Shown: positions 43,239 through 52,432, counted from the stretch's first letter. The stretch: DNA of 64,000 nt from 67-14 sp020438345 (GCA_937872475.1 CALMSY010000025.1:1-64000), one strand, 5' to 3'. Translations and numbers: made by a program. Notes: generated by a model from the letters alone, not told the origin.

Positions 43239-43478
43239 ATGGCGACCGAGTCAGAGAAGACGACCGTCGACCGCAGGCCACCCTGTCCGGGTTGCGGCGA
43301 GCCCTGGCTCAGACCGACCCAGCTACCGGGGCGGTTTCGCTGTGTCTACTGTCTTTCCCGATTTGAACTGGTTTCACAGTGCCCGAATTGCGGTGAGCAC
43401 CAGACCATCGCCAGAATGAGCACCGCCGAGGACATGAGCTGCCAAAGTTGTGGCGCGTCGATGCTCCAGACAATCTGA
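43239..43478 (+). CDS. Small zinc-ribbon protein
   Basis: The 79-residue protein contains four CxxC knuckles: CPGC, CVYC, CPNC and CQSC. These give two predicted zinc ribbons, possibly domain-swapped. ATG 43239 lies 44 bp after rsmB with a -10 box 6 nt upstream, so it may be separately transcribed. I do not recognise the family beyond its zinc-ribbon nature. The setting in a tRNA/rRNA gene group suggests nucleic-acid or ribosome contact, but that is inference. Confidence 0.8.
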   Translation: MATESEKTTVDRRPPCPGCGEPWLRPTQLPGRFRCVYCLSRFELVSQCPNCGEHQTIARMSTAEDMSCQSCGASMLQTI

Positions 43479-43496
43479 CCCCGACCCGAGAACCCG

Positions 43497-44210
43497 ATGA
43501 CCAATCAGCCCCGCACCGCCGATACTCCCTTGCCGGAAGCCTTCCAGGGCATCCGCATCGCACCTTCGATCCTCTCCGCCGATTTCGGAAAGCTCGGTGA
43601 GCAGATAACCGAACTGATGGACGCCGGGGCGCGGGTGATCCACTTCGACGTGATGGACGGCCAGTTCGTTCCTCCGATCACGATCGGGCCGCTGGTCCTC
43701 GCCGGAATCGCCGATCAGGTCCACGACGCGGGCGGGGTGGTGGATGTCCACCTCATGATCGAGAATCCGGACCGTCAGTTCGCGGATTTCGCCAAGGCCG
43801 GTGCCGACTCGATCATCTTCCATGAAGAGGCGACACCGCATGCACACCGCTGCTGCCATGCGATCCGTGAGCTCGGCTGCCTGGCCGGGGTTGCGATAAA
43901 CCCGGGCACTCCAGTCGAAGTGGTCTCCGAACTGGAGGGGATGGTCGACGAGTTCCTGGTCATGACCGTCAATCCGGGCTGGGGTGGCCAGCCCTTCATC
44001 GGCACGTCACCCGGGAAGGTACGGCGTCTGCGCTCTCTGGTCGGTGAAGAAGTTCTGATCGAGGTCGATGGCGGCATCGGCACCTCAACCGCCGGTCGCA
44101 TGTCTGACGCGGGAGCGACTCTGATGGTCGCCGGCTCGGCGATCTTCAAATCAGACGATCCTGCCCAGGCCTATCGGGACATAGACGCCGCCGCGCAGCC
44201 CGGTTCCTGA
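43497..44210 (+). CDS. rpe: Ribulose-phosphate 3-epimerase
   Basis: Rpe interconverts ribulose-5-phosphate and xylulose-5-phosphate. The 237-residue TIM barrel has IAPSILSADFGKLGEQI, HFDVMDGQFVPPITIGP, DVHLMIENPDR and MTVNPGWGGQPFI, with the metal-binding His and Asp present. The last codons (AAQPGS stop) belong to a directly repeated 21-mer. No ribosome-binding site is clear; it lies 18 bp after the zinc-ribbon gene. Confidence 0.95.
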   Translation: MTNQPRTADTPLPEAFQGIRIAPSILSADFGKLGEQITELMDAGARVIHFDVMDGQFVPPITIGPLVLAGIADQVHDAGGVVDVHLMIENPDRQFADFAKAGADSIIFHEEATPHAHRCCHAIRELGCLAGVAINPGTPVEVVSELEGMVDEFLVMTVNPGWGGQPFIGTSPGKVRRLRSLVGEEVLIEVDGGIGTSTAGRMSDAGATLMVAGSAIFKSDDPAQAYRDIDAAAQPGS

Positions 44211-44237
44211 ACACCACCGCGCAGCCCGGTTCCTGAA
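44191..44237 (+). repeat. 21-bp direct repeat duplicating the rpe tail
   Basis: CCGCGCAGCCCGGTTCCTGA plus one A occurs at 44191-44211 and again at 44217-44237, a 26-bp period. The first copy holds the rpe stop codon. Apart from this, the gap to 44309 shows nothing I recognise. Confidence 0.85.
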
Positions 44238-44308
44238 TACTGCCGCGGCGCGACGCCAAACCCGCGTCCAGAGCAGAACTAATGCCTGTTTCAAGGGTTA
44301 TCGGGGAT

Positions 44309-46987
44309 ATGGCGAACCGGTCTTCAATAGCGGCGGCGATAGTTGCGGCAGCTGCTGTCGTTCTGCTTCTGCCCTCGATGGCTACCGCCGAGAGGGTCAC
44401 GGTCTCGCGCGACAGTCATGGCGAACCCCATATCCGGGCTGCCACAGCGGCAGGAGCCATGTATGGACTGGCCCAGGCGCAAATGGAAGACCAAGGCGCT
44501 TACATCCTTGGCGGGATCGCGTCCGCGAACGGTCGAAGCGCCGAGCTCTCCGGCCCGGAGTGTCTGCCAAAATGCTTCGTGAGTGACCAGACAATCCGCT
44601 TGCTGAAAATTCCCGAAACCGCGCTCGGAAACTTCTCGAATCTGCCGCCCGACGTTCAGGGGCGGCTGCGGGCGTTCACTCAGGGAATCAACGACTACAT
44701 AGGCGACTATCCGCATCTGCTGCCAGTCTGGGCGAGGACGGTCACGCCCGAAGAAGTGCTTGCTTCGATTTCTTACCCGTTCCTGATGGGGCAGTTGACC
44801 AAGGCTGTGGGAGGTGCCACCGATTTCGAGAGTGGGGCTGACGATGGATCCGGGACCACAGCTGCGTCATACATGTCAGGTCCCGGCGCCGTTGAACAAA
44901 AGGCGTCGAACGCATTTGTGGTGGCCGGGTCGAGGACCGCGAGCGGAAAACCGATTCTTGTCGGAGACCCACATGTGAGCTTCGAAGGGGCCACCCGCTG
45001 GTATGGGGCATCGCTCACCTACCCCGGGACCAAAGTACGTGGCGTCACGTTGCGAGGAGCCCCGGGGATCGCGATCGGGGCCAACGAACATGTCGCCTGG
45101 TCTCACACCGCAAACCATGGCAACACCTACGAAAACCAGCTTTACCGGGAGCAGCTGGACCCCGGCCGTCCCGACAGCTATCTCTATGGCGGCGTTTGGG
45201 AACCGATGGAAGTCCGGAACGTGCCGATCAAGGTCCAGACCGGACCTGGCATTTTCAGCACTGTCAACGTACGGATGCGCTATACGATTCACGGGCCGGT
45301 GATTTCGGATCCATTGGCAATCCCCGATGGAACCCAGGCATCACCGGGAACCAGCCAGGCACTATCGGCAGCGCTGAGCCTGTTCAACGAATACCGGCTG
45401 GTTGAACAGATCACCCGTCAGAACGATGCCCGGTCACTCGATGAATTCAAAGCGGCATTGGCGATGAACCAGTCAAGTGGCTTCCACACACTGGCCGCAG
45501 GGGCCAGTGGAATTTTCTACACGAGCGGAGGGCGCAACGCCCTGATTCGCGGGGGTCTAAACATCCGGCAGCCCCTGGATGGAACCGACCCGTCCGCAAC
45601 ATGGCAGGGCATCATGCCCTTCGACCAGGTGCCCCAGGCCGAATCTCCGGCATCAGGCTGGCTACAGAACGCGAACAACTCACCCTGGTACTCGGCACCC
45701 GGAGTGATCTCGAAAGAAACGGTGCCGTATCAGCTTGCCCGGGCCGATGTGAACGGTCCCCGTTCCAGGCGACTGCTTGATGTTCTGCCGAATGTCTCCG
45801 GACTGGATGCGGCAGGGTCGGAGGCGCTAGCCGAAGACACCTTCGTGGAGTTCGTGCCGACCATGAAAGCCCTGCTTGCCCAGGCGGCAGTCGCCGGAAG
45901 CGTGAAGGTCAAGGCAGGTAGCGAGCTGATCCAGGCATGGGATGGCAGGGCCGACGCAGACAGCACCGCGTTTCCGCTGTTCGCGACATGGCTCCGCGGA
46001 CTGGATGAAAGCTCGCTCGGTTTCAAGTTCCAGAACCCGCCCGGTCCGTCGACGGTCTTCAGCGGAACACAACTGGTTACGGCACGCCAGTCCATGAACA
46101 AGGCTTACGACGGGATGATCGCCCGGTACGGCCGGATTGATGTCGCCCTCGGGGATCTCCGCAAAGTAGGCCGGGGTAACTTCACGGGCCCGGTGTCCGG
46201 TGGCGATTTTGACGTTCCGGCGCTGCGTATGGCTCACTGCAAGGGGCAACCGGGCGCCGGCTCACCTGTGGCCTACCAGCCCTGCGTTGCCTCAGGCGGA
46301 TCCAGCTTCACCTTCGATATCGACATGGGTGACCCGTACTCACTTCGCTACAACCGGCCGGTCTCGAATACCGATGACCCGTCTTCTCCGTTCATTTCCC
46401 GGAACACCGAAGATTTTTCGGCCGGGACCTTTCGGGTCATGCCGGTCACGGATTCGCAGGTCATGGCGAACCGTGTCAGCTTCGCGACAAGAACCATTCC
46501 AGGGACCAGCCCCAGAGGATTCAAGGCCCTTTCCAGACGGGTGAAAGCAGGTCGCAGGGGACGGACCAAAATTCGCTTCTGGTGCCCTGCCTCTCAGCCG
46601 GCCGCAGGAGGGATGCGTGTTTCGGGCCGCTGCAGTGGATGGTTCAAGGCCAGGGCAGTCGTCAAGGTCAGAAAGCGGACCGGCGGCTATCGCCGGGTGC
46701 AGACGGTGGTCGGCTTCCGCCGGCTTAACCTGAAACCCCGAGCGAACACAGTCGGCCTGCGGCTCAACGGGAAGGGCCGCAAACTCCTGAAGAAGAAACA
46801 TCTGCTCCGGATCCGTCTCACGATGAGGCTGAACCTGCTTGACGACCATGCCTGGAGCGGGCAACGGTTGATCCTGCGACGGGCAGGTCAGGGAGAGGTG
46901 TCTTCGAGGCCGGCGAGCCGGGCCTCGATTGCTTCGGACGAGCCTTCGATGGGAATGTCCTCCGCGATTCCCTTCGGTTTCAGGTAG
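44309..46987 (+). CDS. Secreted penicillin acylase-family Ntn hydrolase
   Basis: This is an extracellular self-cleaving amidase of the penicillin/AHL acylase family. ATG 44309 follows CGGGGAT and gives a signal peptide ending PSMATA; ATG 44282 is in frame and adds nine residues. DSHGEPHIRAATAAGAMYGLA is the alpha-chain motif. The beta-chain nucleophile is Ser200 in KASNAFVV, followed by GDPHVSFEGATRWYGASL and GANEHVAWSHTANHG. The last 130 or so residues form an extra basic domain with LRLNGKGRKLLKKKHLLRIRL, a type I associate with Solirubrobacterales secreted proteins. Substrate unknown. The 3' end overlaps the convergent flippase gene by 100 bp. Confidence 0.88.
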   Translation: MANRSSIAAAIVAAAAVVLLLPSMATAERVTVSRDSHGEPHIRAATAAGAMYGLAQAQMEDQGAYILGGIASANGRSAELSGPECLPKCFVSDQTIRLLKIPETALGNFSNLPPDVQGRLRAFTQGINDYIGDYPHLLPVWARTVTPEEVLASISYPFLMGQLTKAVGGATDFESGADDGSGTTAASYMSGPGAVEQKASNAFVVAGSRTASGKPILVGDPHVSFEGATRWYGASLTYPGTKVRGVTLRGAPGIAIGANEHVAWSHTANHGNTYENQLYREQLDPGRPDSYLYGGVWEPMEVRNVPIKVQTGPGIFSTVNVRMRYTIHGPVISDPLAIPDGTQASPGTSQALSAALSLFNEYRLVEQITRQNDARSLDEFKAALAMNQSSGFHTLAAGASGIFYTSGGRNALIRGGLNIRQPLDGTDPSATWQGIMPFDQVPQAESPASGWLQNANNSPWYSAPGVISKETVPYQLARADVNGPRSRRLLDVLPNVSGLDAAGSEALAEDTFVEFVPTMKALLAQAAVAGSVKVKAGSELIQAWDGRADADSTAFPLFATWLRGLDESSLGFKFQNPPGPSTVFSGTQLVTARQSMNKAYDGMIARYGRIDVALGDLRKVGRGNFTGPVSGGDFDVPALRMAHCKGQPGAGSPVAYQPCVASGGSSFTFDIDMGDPYSLRYNRPVSNTDDPSSPFISRNTEDFSAGTFRVMPVTDSQVMANRVSFATRTIPGTSPRGFKALSRRVKAGRRGRTKIRFWCPASQPAAGGMRVSGRCSGWFKARAVVKVRKRTGGYRRVQTVVGFRRLNLKPRANTVGLRLNGKGRKLLKKKHLLRIRLTMRLNLLDDHAWSGQRLILRRAGQGEVSSRPASRASIASDEPSMGMSSAIPFGFR

Positions 46988-48315
46988 ATCACATAGAGCG
47001 AGGCGAGCAGGAGCATCGCCGTAAGCGCGAAACCGATCTCCACCCTCAGGTTGCCGTCGCTGATCAGCGGCAGGATCGTCCAGACGAGAAAAAATGCGGC
47101 GCAGGAGATCCAGCGGATTGAAGCGCGGCGAGCCTGGCCTTGGGCGAGACATGCCTGATTCACCGTTACCGCGGCCAGGTACAAGCCCATTCCAGCGGTA
47201 ATCAGCAGCAGACCGAGCCGGTCGTAGGTGAACTTGTCCGAGAATGCGATCTGCATCAGTTTCGGGCCGGCGATGATCACCGTAAGGGCAGTTACCGCGG
47301 TGAACGCCGAGATTCCCATCAGGACCAGCCGGACCGAACGGTGGAACTGGTGCTCGGAATCGGGGTCCTTGCTGCTGTTGAGGGCTGTCAGGTGGGGCAG
47401 GATGCTGGTCGAGACGGCCTGGAACAGCTGCAGCGGGGCGCGGGCGATCATCAGCACGTTGAAGATGAAGCCTGCCGCGGCCACACCTTCGATGCTGCTC
47501 ACGACCAGTGGCCCGGCGTTGAGGAAGACCTGCTCGGAAAACATGATCAGAAAGACCGAGCCGACGAATCCTGCGCCGTGTGAAAGTGAAAACTCGTCCC
47601 TCGCTTCCCGTTCTTCCTCGTCGGCGTCTTCCCCCGGCCGGCCGGACTGCTGGGCGATCCGGGCCCGTTCTTCGGCCTCGCGCCTGCTGCGACGTGTAAT
47701 GGCCATCGGGACCACCATCAGGCTGAGCAGGGGTGCGGCGACGATGCCAACCGCAACCCACGACTGACCGGAGAGCAGGCCGAAAGCGACCAGGGCCGCG
47801 AACAGGGTGCGGAACATGGATTCGGAAAGGATCAGCGTGGTGAAAAGCCCGAACTGCTGATGCCCGGCGAGATAGCCGCGGGCGTAGTAGCTGGCTGCGT
47901 AAAAGAGCACCGAGGTGAAGAAAACCCAGTAGAGGACTTCATTGCCAGCCAGCAGGCCGTTCTCCAGGGGGCCTTTGAGAATCAGGGCAATCACCGCGAA
48001 TCCAAGCGCCAGGCAGCTCTGGATCTTCGCGGCCACCCGGACCGGGCCGACGTCGGTGTCACCCTTTTCGATGTGCTCTGAAATGCTGCGCGAAAGCAGC
48101 TGGTCGACCGGCCGGTAGAGCGTCGAGACGGTAATGAAGACCGCCGACCAGAGCACCGTGATTTCGCCGTAGGCATCCTTGCTCAGGTCATGGGAGGCGA
48201 TCAGGAAATAGGCATAGGTGAAGATGCCGGTCAGGCCGACACCAACGGTCAGCAAACCAACTGACTTCCCGTAGGCACGGGTCGATGAATCAGTCTTTTC
48301 GGGGGAGTCGCTCAA
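46888..48315 (-). CDS. Polysaccharide biosynthesis flippase (MATE/Wzx-like)
   Basis: The protein is a membrane protein of about 475 residues with many hydrophobic segments beginning at SVGLLTVGVGLTGIFTYAYF, of the polysaccharide transporter/MOP superfamily. A cytoplasmic loop rich in Arg and Glu (RRSRREAEERARIAQQSGR) splits it. TTG 48315 is chosen because it starts 7 nt after the glycosyltransferase stop and just before the conserved region. Longer in-frame starts overlap that gene. It probably translocates a lipid-linked glycan made with the neighbouring glycosyltransferase. Confidence 0.82.
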   Translation of the reverse strand: MSDSPEKTDSSTRAYGKSVGLLTVGVGLTGIFTYAYFLIASHDLSKDAYGEITVLWSAVFITVSTLYRPVDQLLSRSISEHIEKGDTDVGPVRVAAKIQSCLALGFAVIALILKGPLENGLLAGNEVLYWVFFTSVLFYAASYYARGYLAGHQQFGLFTTLILSESMFRTLFAALVAFGLLSGQSWVAVGIVAAPLLSLMVVPMAITRRSRREAEERARIAQQSGRPGEDADEEEREARDEFSLSHGAGFVGSVFLIMFSEQVFLNAGPLVVSSIEGVAAAGFIFNVLMIARAPLQLFQAVSTSILPHLTALNSSKDPDSEHQFHRSVRLVLMGISAFTAVTALTVIIAGPKLMQIAFSDKFTYDRLGLLLITAGMGLYLAAVTVNQACLAQGQARRASIRWISCAAFFLVWTILPLISDGNLRVEIGFALTAMLLLASLYVIYLKPKGIAEDIPIEGSSEAIEARLAGLEDTSP

Positions 48316-48322
48316 TGGATTG

Positions 48323-49318
48323 TTAGACGGAGCTTCGATCCCGGGGCGGGTCGAGGCGGTGACTCGGCTCAACGTCGAGCTCGAGTTCGATCCGGCGCAC
48401 CCTCTCATAGACACGCTGGGTCATGACCCTCTGGCCGGCGAGAAGGTCGCCGATTATGCCGAGAGCGAAAAGCTGGATTGAGATGATGAAGAGCATCGCC
48501 CCGAGCAGCAGCGACTGCAGGTGGCCATCCCGGTCGCCGGTGGCTACCCAGTCGACCAGAAAAGGCATCCAGGCACCGAAGGCAGCGATGGCGGCGATCA
48601 GGCCGAGGATCGAGAAAACTTTGAGTGGTTCATACCTTGTGTAGATCCTGAGGATGGCCAGGCCGTTTCGCCGCACATAACTGGAGGTAGAGCCGAAGAG
48701 ACGCGAATCCCTGGTCTTGGGGTTGGTTGAAATCCGAACTTCATCGACCGCAAGCCGACCCTTGCCGGCCTGGATCAGACTCTCCAGCGTGTAGGTGAAG
48801 TTGTCAACGACCAGAAGTTGCAGCGCCGCCTCCTGGCTGTATGCGCGGAAGCCGGAAGTGGCGTCGGACACTTCGGTGTCGGAAAGCTGGCGTACCACCC
48901 AGCTGCCGAACTTCTGAAGCGACTTCTTGGCCGGCGAGAAATGCTCGATCCCGGTTACCTCGCGGTCACCGACCACCATCTCTGCCTCGCCATCGAGGAT
49001 GGGGGCGACGAGTTTCGGGATGTCACCGCCGGAGTACTGGTTGTCGGCATCCGTGTTGACGATGATGTCGGCACCGAGTTTCAGGCATGCGTCGAGGCCG
49101 GACTGGAAACCGGTCGCGAGACCCCGGTTGTTCGGCAGGCGCACGATGTGGTCGACCCCGCATTCCTGTGCGATTTCCAGGGTTCGGTCGGTCGAGCCGT
49201 CATCGATCACCAGCGTCTCGATCTCATCCACTCCCTCGATTTCGCGCGGAAGGTCGGCGAGAGTCGCGGGGAGGGTTTCCTCCTCGTTCAGGCAGGGGAT
49301 CTGGATGATTACCTTCAT
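48323..49318 (-). CDS. Family 2 glycosyltransferase, dolichyl-phosphate mannose synthase-like
   Basis: The 331-residue protein starts with a GT-A domain: IIQIPCLNEEETLPATLADL, VIDDGSTDRTLEIA and VNTDADNQYSGGDI, with DxD-type metal binding. Two C-terminal hydrophobic segments (VFSILGLIAAIAAFGAWMPF and LLLGAMLFIISIQLFALGII) anchor it in the membrane. It resembles polyprenyl-phosphate sugar transferases. It is followed by the flippase and divergent from ribD, with only 19 bp between start codons. Confidence 0.88.
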   Translation of the reverse strand: MKVIIQIPCLNEEETLPATLADLPREIEGVDEIETLVIDDGSTDRTLEIAQECGVDHIVRLPNNRGLATGFQSGLDACLKLGADIIVNTDADNQYSGGDIPKLVAPILDGEAEMVVGDREVTGIEHFSPAKKSLQKFGSWVVRQLSDTEVSDATSGFRAYSQEAALQLLVVDNFTYTLESLIQAGKGRLAVDEVRISTNPKTRDSRLFGSTSSYVRRNGLAILRIYTRYEPLKVFSILGLIAAIAAFGAWMPFLVDWVATGDRDGHLQSLLLGAMLFIISIQLFALGIIGDLLAGQRVMTQRVYERVRRIELELDVEPSHRLDPPRDRSSV

Positions 49319-49337
49319 GAGTCGTCAAGATTCTCCC

Positions 49338-50468
49338 ATGAGTGCCGCGCAACCCACATCCGAGAGCGACTACTGGCAAAGAGCCATCCAGCTGGCCGGG
49401 TACGGCCTGGGCTGGACCAGCCCCAACCCGATAGTCGGTGCGGTACTGGTCAAAAACGGCCAAGTGATCGGTGAAGGATGGCATCGCAGGCATGGTGAAC
49501 TTCACGCTGAACGGGAAGCGCTGGCCGATGCGGCCAGGCGAGGCAACGATCCGGAGGGAGCCGTGATCTACGTCACGCTCGAGCCTTGCGCCCACACCGG
49601 CAGCCAGCCACCCTGCGCCGATGGCCTGATCGAGGCGGGAGTGGCCGAGGTGGTGATCGCCGCCGAGGACCCGACGGAAAAGACTCGCGGCCTAGGCCCT
49701 TCCAGGCTGGAGGAGGCGGGTGTGAGGGTGCGCTGGGCGGATGGTCCGCCGGCCGACACCGCAGTCGGGCTGATCCAGGATTTCCGCAAGCGGGCGATCA
49801 CCGGCAAGCCGCTGGTCACCCTCAAGATGGCGATGAGCCTCGACGGCAAGGTTGCCACCTGGACCGGAGACTCGCAATGGATCTCGGGGGAAGAAAGCCG
49901 CGCCCTGGTTCATCGCTGGCGGGCCGGGATGGATGCGGTCGCGGTTGGCTCGAAAACCATGCTCGCCGATGATCCAAGGTTGACTGCCCGCCTCGCCGGA
50001 GATGGCCCGGTCCGACAGCCAGCCAGAGTTGTTTTCGATTCGAAACTGGTCACCAGGCCGGATGCCGCAATTTTCAGGGATGTCGGTGAAGCGGCGGTGC
50101 TGATCATCTCTGGCCCCGGACCCGATCCCGACCTGCTAGCAAAGCTGGAAGCAGCAGGGGCGGAAATAATCCCCGTCGCCGGCGAAACGGCAGAGGGCAG
50201 GTTTGTCTCCGCGATGGAGGCACTCGGCTCGCGCGGAATCGCATCGGTTCTGCTCGAAGGCGGCCCGAAGCTGGCCGGTGCTGCGGTCGCGGCAAGGGAG
50301 GTCGATCGGGCAGAGATCTTCGTTGCTCCGGTGATTCTCGGCGGTGGCCGGACCGCGACAGAAGGAAACGGGCCTGCATCAATGCCAGATGCCACCCGGG
50401 TCCCGGAGCTGCGGGTGAGCCGGGTCGGGCAAGATGTGCTCATGTCTTCAACGATCAGGACCTGGTGA
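49338..50468 (+). CDS. ribD: Bifunctional pyrimidine deaminase/reductase RibD
   Basis: RibD performs the deamination and reduction steps of riboflavin synthesis. The N-terminal deaminase has HAEREALADA and PCAHTGSQPPCADGL, the zinc-binding His and two Cys. The reductase domain has TLKMAMSLDGKVATWTGDSQ and LLEGGPKLAGAAV. Length 376 residues from ATG 49338. It has no room for an FMN riboswitch, since the divergent glycosyltransferase starts 19 bp away. CAAGAT at 49326-49331 could be a -10 box. The stop overlaps ribE. Confidence 0.95.
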   Translation: MSAAQPTSESDYWQRAIQLAGYGLGWTSPNPIVGAVLVKNGQVIGEGWHRRHGELHAEREALADAARRGNDPEGAVIYVTLEPCAHTGSQPPCADGLIEAGVAEVVIAAEDPTEKTRGLGPSRLEEAGVRVRWADGPPADTAVGLIQDFRKRAITGKPLVTLKMAMSLDGKVATWTGDSQWISGEESRALVHRWRAGMDAVAVGSKTMLADDPRLTARLAGDGPVRQPARVVFDSKLVTRPDAAIFRDVGEAAVLIISGPGPDPDLLAKLEAAGAEIIPVAGETAEGRFVSAMEALGSRGIASVLLEGGPKLAGAAVAAREVDRAEIFVAPVILGGGRTATEGNGPASMPDATRVPELRVSRVGQDVLMSSTIRTW

Positions 50469-51082
50469 TGTTCTCCGGACTGGTGCAGGATCTCGGAAGG
50501 GTCGAGTCAATCGATGTCGGCCCGGATGGGGCCAGAATCCGCCTGGCGACGGAACTGGCCGGCGAGGTGGCGCCCGGTGACTCCGTTGCGGTGAACGGCT
50601 GCTGCCTCACAGCAACCGAAGTCGATGCTGACAGCTTCACTGCAGACGCGATGCAGCAGACCCTCGACCTGACCTCACTGGGCCGGCTTCAGCCTGGTGC
50701 CCCGGTCAATCTGGAACTTGCCCTGAGGGCCGACCAGCGGCTCGGGGGGCACATAGTGCAGGGACATGTCGATGGCACCACAAAGGTGATCGGCCTGCGC
50801 CCGGACGGCTTCTCGCTGCGTCTCAGGTTTTCTCTCCCGGTGGATCTGGCCCGGTACGTGATCCCTCAGGGATCGATCACGGTCGAGGGGGTCAGCCTTA
50901 CCGTGGCTGATCGTGGCGAAGACTGGGCGGAGGTGGCCCTGATCCCGGAAACCAGGGAGAGGACAACCCTCGGGACGCTAAAAGTCGATTCAACCGTCAA
51001 CATCGAGTGTGACGTAATCGCCAAATATGTCGAACGCATGGTGTCACCATACGTTCGAGAGTCCGGCACTCACCCGGACTGA
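50468..51082 (+). CDS. ribE: Riboflavin synthase alpha chain
   Basis: The enzyme dismutates two lumazines to riboflavin. Two lumazine-binding repeats are visible. The first starts MFSGLVQDLGRVES with VAVNGCCLTATEV and ends near residue 95. The second has GGHIVQGHVDGTTKVIG and SITVEGVSLTVADRG. Length 204 residues. ATG 50468 shares one base with the ribD stop; GTG 50465 is in frame. A 33-bp gap leads to ribBA. Confidence 0.95.
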   Translation: MFSGLVQDLGRVESIDVGPDGARIRLATELAGEVAPGDSVAVNGCCLTATEVDADSFTADAMQQTLDLTSLGRLQPGAPVNLELALRADQRLGGHIVQGHVDGTTKVIGLRPDGFSLRLRFSLPVDLARYVIPQGSITVEGVSLTVADRGEDWAEVALIPETRERTTLGTLKVDSTVNIECDVIAKYVERMVSPYVRESGTHPD

Positions 51083-51115
51083 CCAGGACAACCGGAAAGA
51101 AAGTTTGAAGGGACC

Positions 51116-52432
51116 ATGGCAGCCGAAGAAGAGCACGGCAGCGTGAGCGCCGCCGAAGAGACTCCATTCGCCACGATCGAGGAAGCCCTGGAGGAGATCC
51201 GGGCTGGCCGGATGATCGTCGTGACCGACGACGAAGACCGGGAGAACGAAGGCGACCTGGTCATGGCCGCCCAGTTCGCGACCCCGGAAGCCATCAATTT
51301 CATGGCCAAGGAGGGGCGTGGGCTGATCTGCCTTTCACTGACCGCCCAGCGCTGTGACCAGCTCGGCCTGCGCTTGATGACCGCCAAGAACGAAGCCCCT
51401 CTTGAAACGGCCTTCACCGTCTCGATCGAAGCAGCCGAAGGTGTTACCACCGGAATTTCGGCGCATGACCGGGCCCATACGGTCCAGACGGCGATTGATC
51501 CGGACGCGACCCCGCGCGACATCGTTGTTCCCGGCCATGTCTTTCCTCTCAAAGCCAAGGACGGCGGCGTGCTCGAAAGGACGGGTCACACCGAAGCCGC
51601 CGTCGACCTGGCCCGTCTGGCCGGCGTTTCTCCGGCCGGTGTCATCTGCGAGGTGATGAACGAGGACGGCACAATGGCGCGGGTCGATGACCTGGTTGGC
51701 TACGCCAAAAAACACCATCTCCTGATGATCACGATCGCTGACCTGATCGCTTACCGGCGGGAGAACGAGAAGCTGGTGGAGAGGGTCGTTTCGACCGCCC
51801 TGCCGACCAGCTTCGGTGACTTCCGTGCGGTTGGCTTCCGCTCTCTGGTGGACGACAAGCACCACGTGGCAATGGTCAAGGGCGAGGTCGACTCGGGTGA
51901 GCCGGTGCTGGTCCGTGTCCACTCGGAATGTCTGACCGGGGATGTCTTCCACTCGATGCGCTGTGACTGCGGCGAGCAGCTCGCCGCCGCGATGGCGATG
52001 ATCGAGGCTGAAGGAAAGGGTGTCCTGCTCTATCTGTCACAGGAAGGCAGAGGGATCGGTTTGCTGAACAAACTGCGGGCCTACAAGCTGCAGGAGGAGG
52101 GCCTTGACACGGTTGATGCGAACCTCGAGCTCGGTCTTCCGGCCGACCTCCGGGATTACGGCATCGGGGCACAGATTCTCAGGGATCTCGGCCTTGGCAA
52201 GATCAAGATCCTGACCAACAACCCGAAAAAGATCATCGGACTCGAAGGTCACGGACTCGAAGTCACCGAGCAAATCAAGATAGAAGCGCCGCCGAACACC
52301 CATAACGAGGCATATCTCAAGACCAAACGTGACCGGATGGGGCACATTCTCCATCACCAGGGACTTGCTCTCGACGAGGAAATGATCCTCGATGAGCAGA
52401 TTCACGACAGCGAGAAGAACCAAAGTGCCTGA
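51116..52432 (+). CDS. ribBA: DHBP synthase / GTP cyclohydrolase II
   Basis: This bifunctional protein feeds both branches of riboflavin synthesis. The N-terminal half has VVTDDEDRENEGDLVMAAQ and the DHBP synthase motif VFPLKAKDGGVLERTGHTEA. The C-terminal half has the cyclohydrolase zinc site SECLTGDVFHSMRCDCGEQL and LSQEGRGIGLLNKLRAY. Length 438 residues. GAAGGGA precedes the ATG. ribH starts eight bases before its end. Confidence 0.95.
   Translation: MAAEEEHGSVSAAEETPFATIEEALEEIRAGRMIVVTDDEDRENEGDLVMAAQFATPEAINFMAKEGRGLICLSLTAQRCDQLGLRLMTAKNEAPLETAFTVSIEAAEGVTTGISAHDRAHTVQTAIDPDATPRDIVVPGHVFPLKAKDGGVLERTGHTEAAVDLARLAGVSPAGVICEVMNEDGTMARVDDLVGYAKKHHLLMITIADLIAYRRENEKLVERVVSTALPTSFGDFRAVGFRSLVDDKHHVAMVKGEVDSGEPVLVRVHSECLTGDVFHSMRCDCGEQLAAAMAMIEAEGKGVLLYLSQEGRGIGLLNKLRAYKLQEEGLDTVDANLELGLPADLRDYGIGAQILRDLGLGKIKILTNNPKKIIGLEGHGLEVTEQIKIEAPPNTHNEAYLKTKRDRMGHILHHQGLALDEEMILDEQIHDSEKNQSA

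Noticed and set aside
49319..49337. FMN riboswitch expected before the rib operon
   Set aside because: There is no untranslated space upstream of ribD and no RFN-like sequence before ribE or ribBA.
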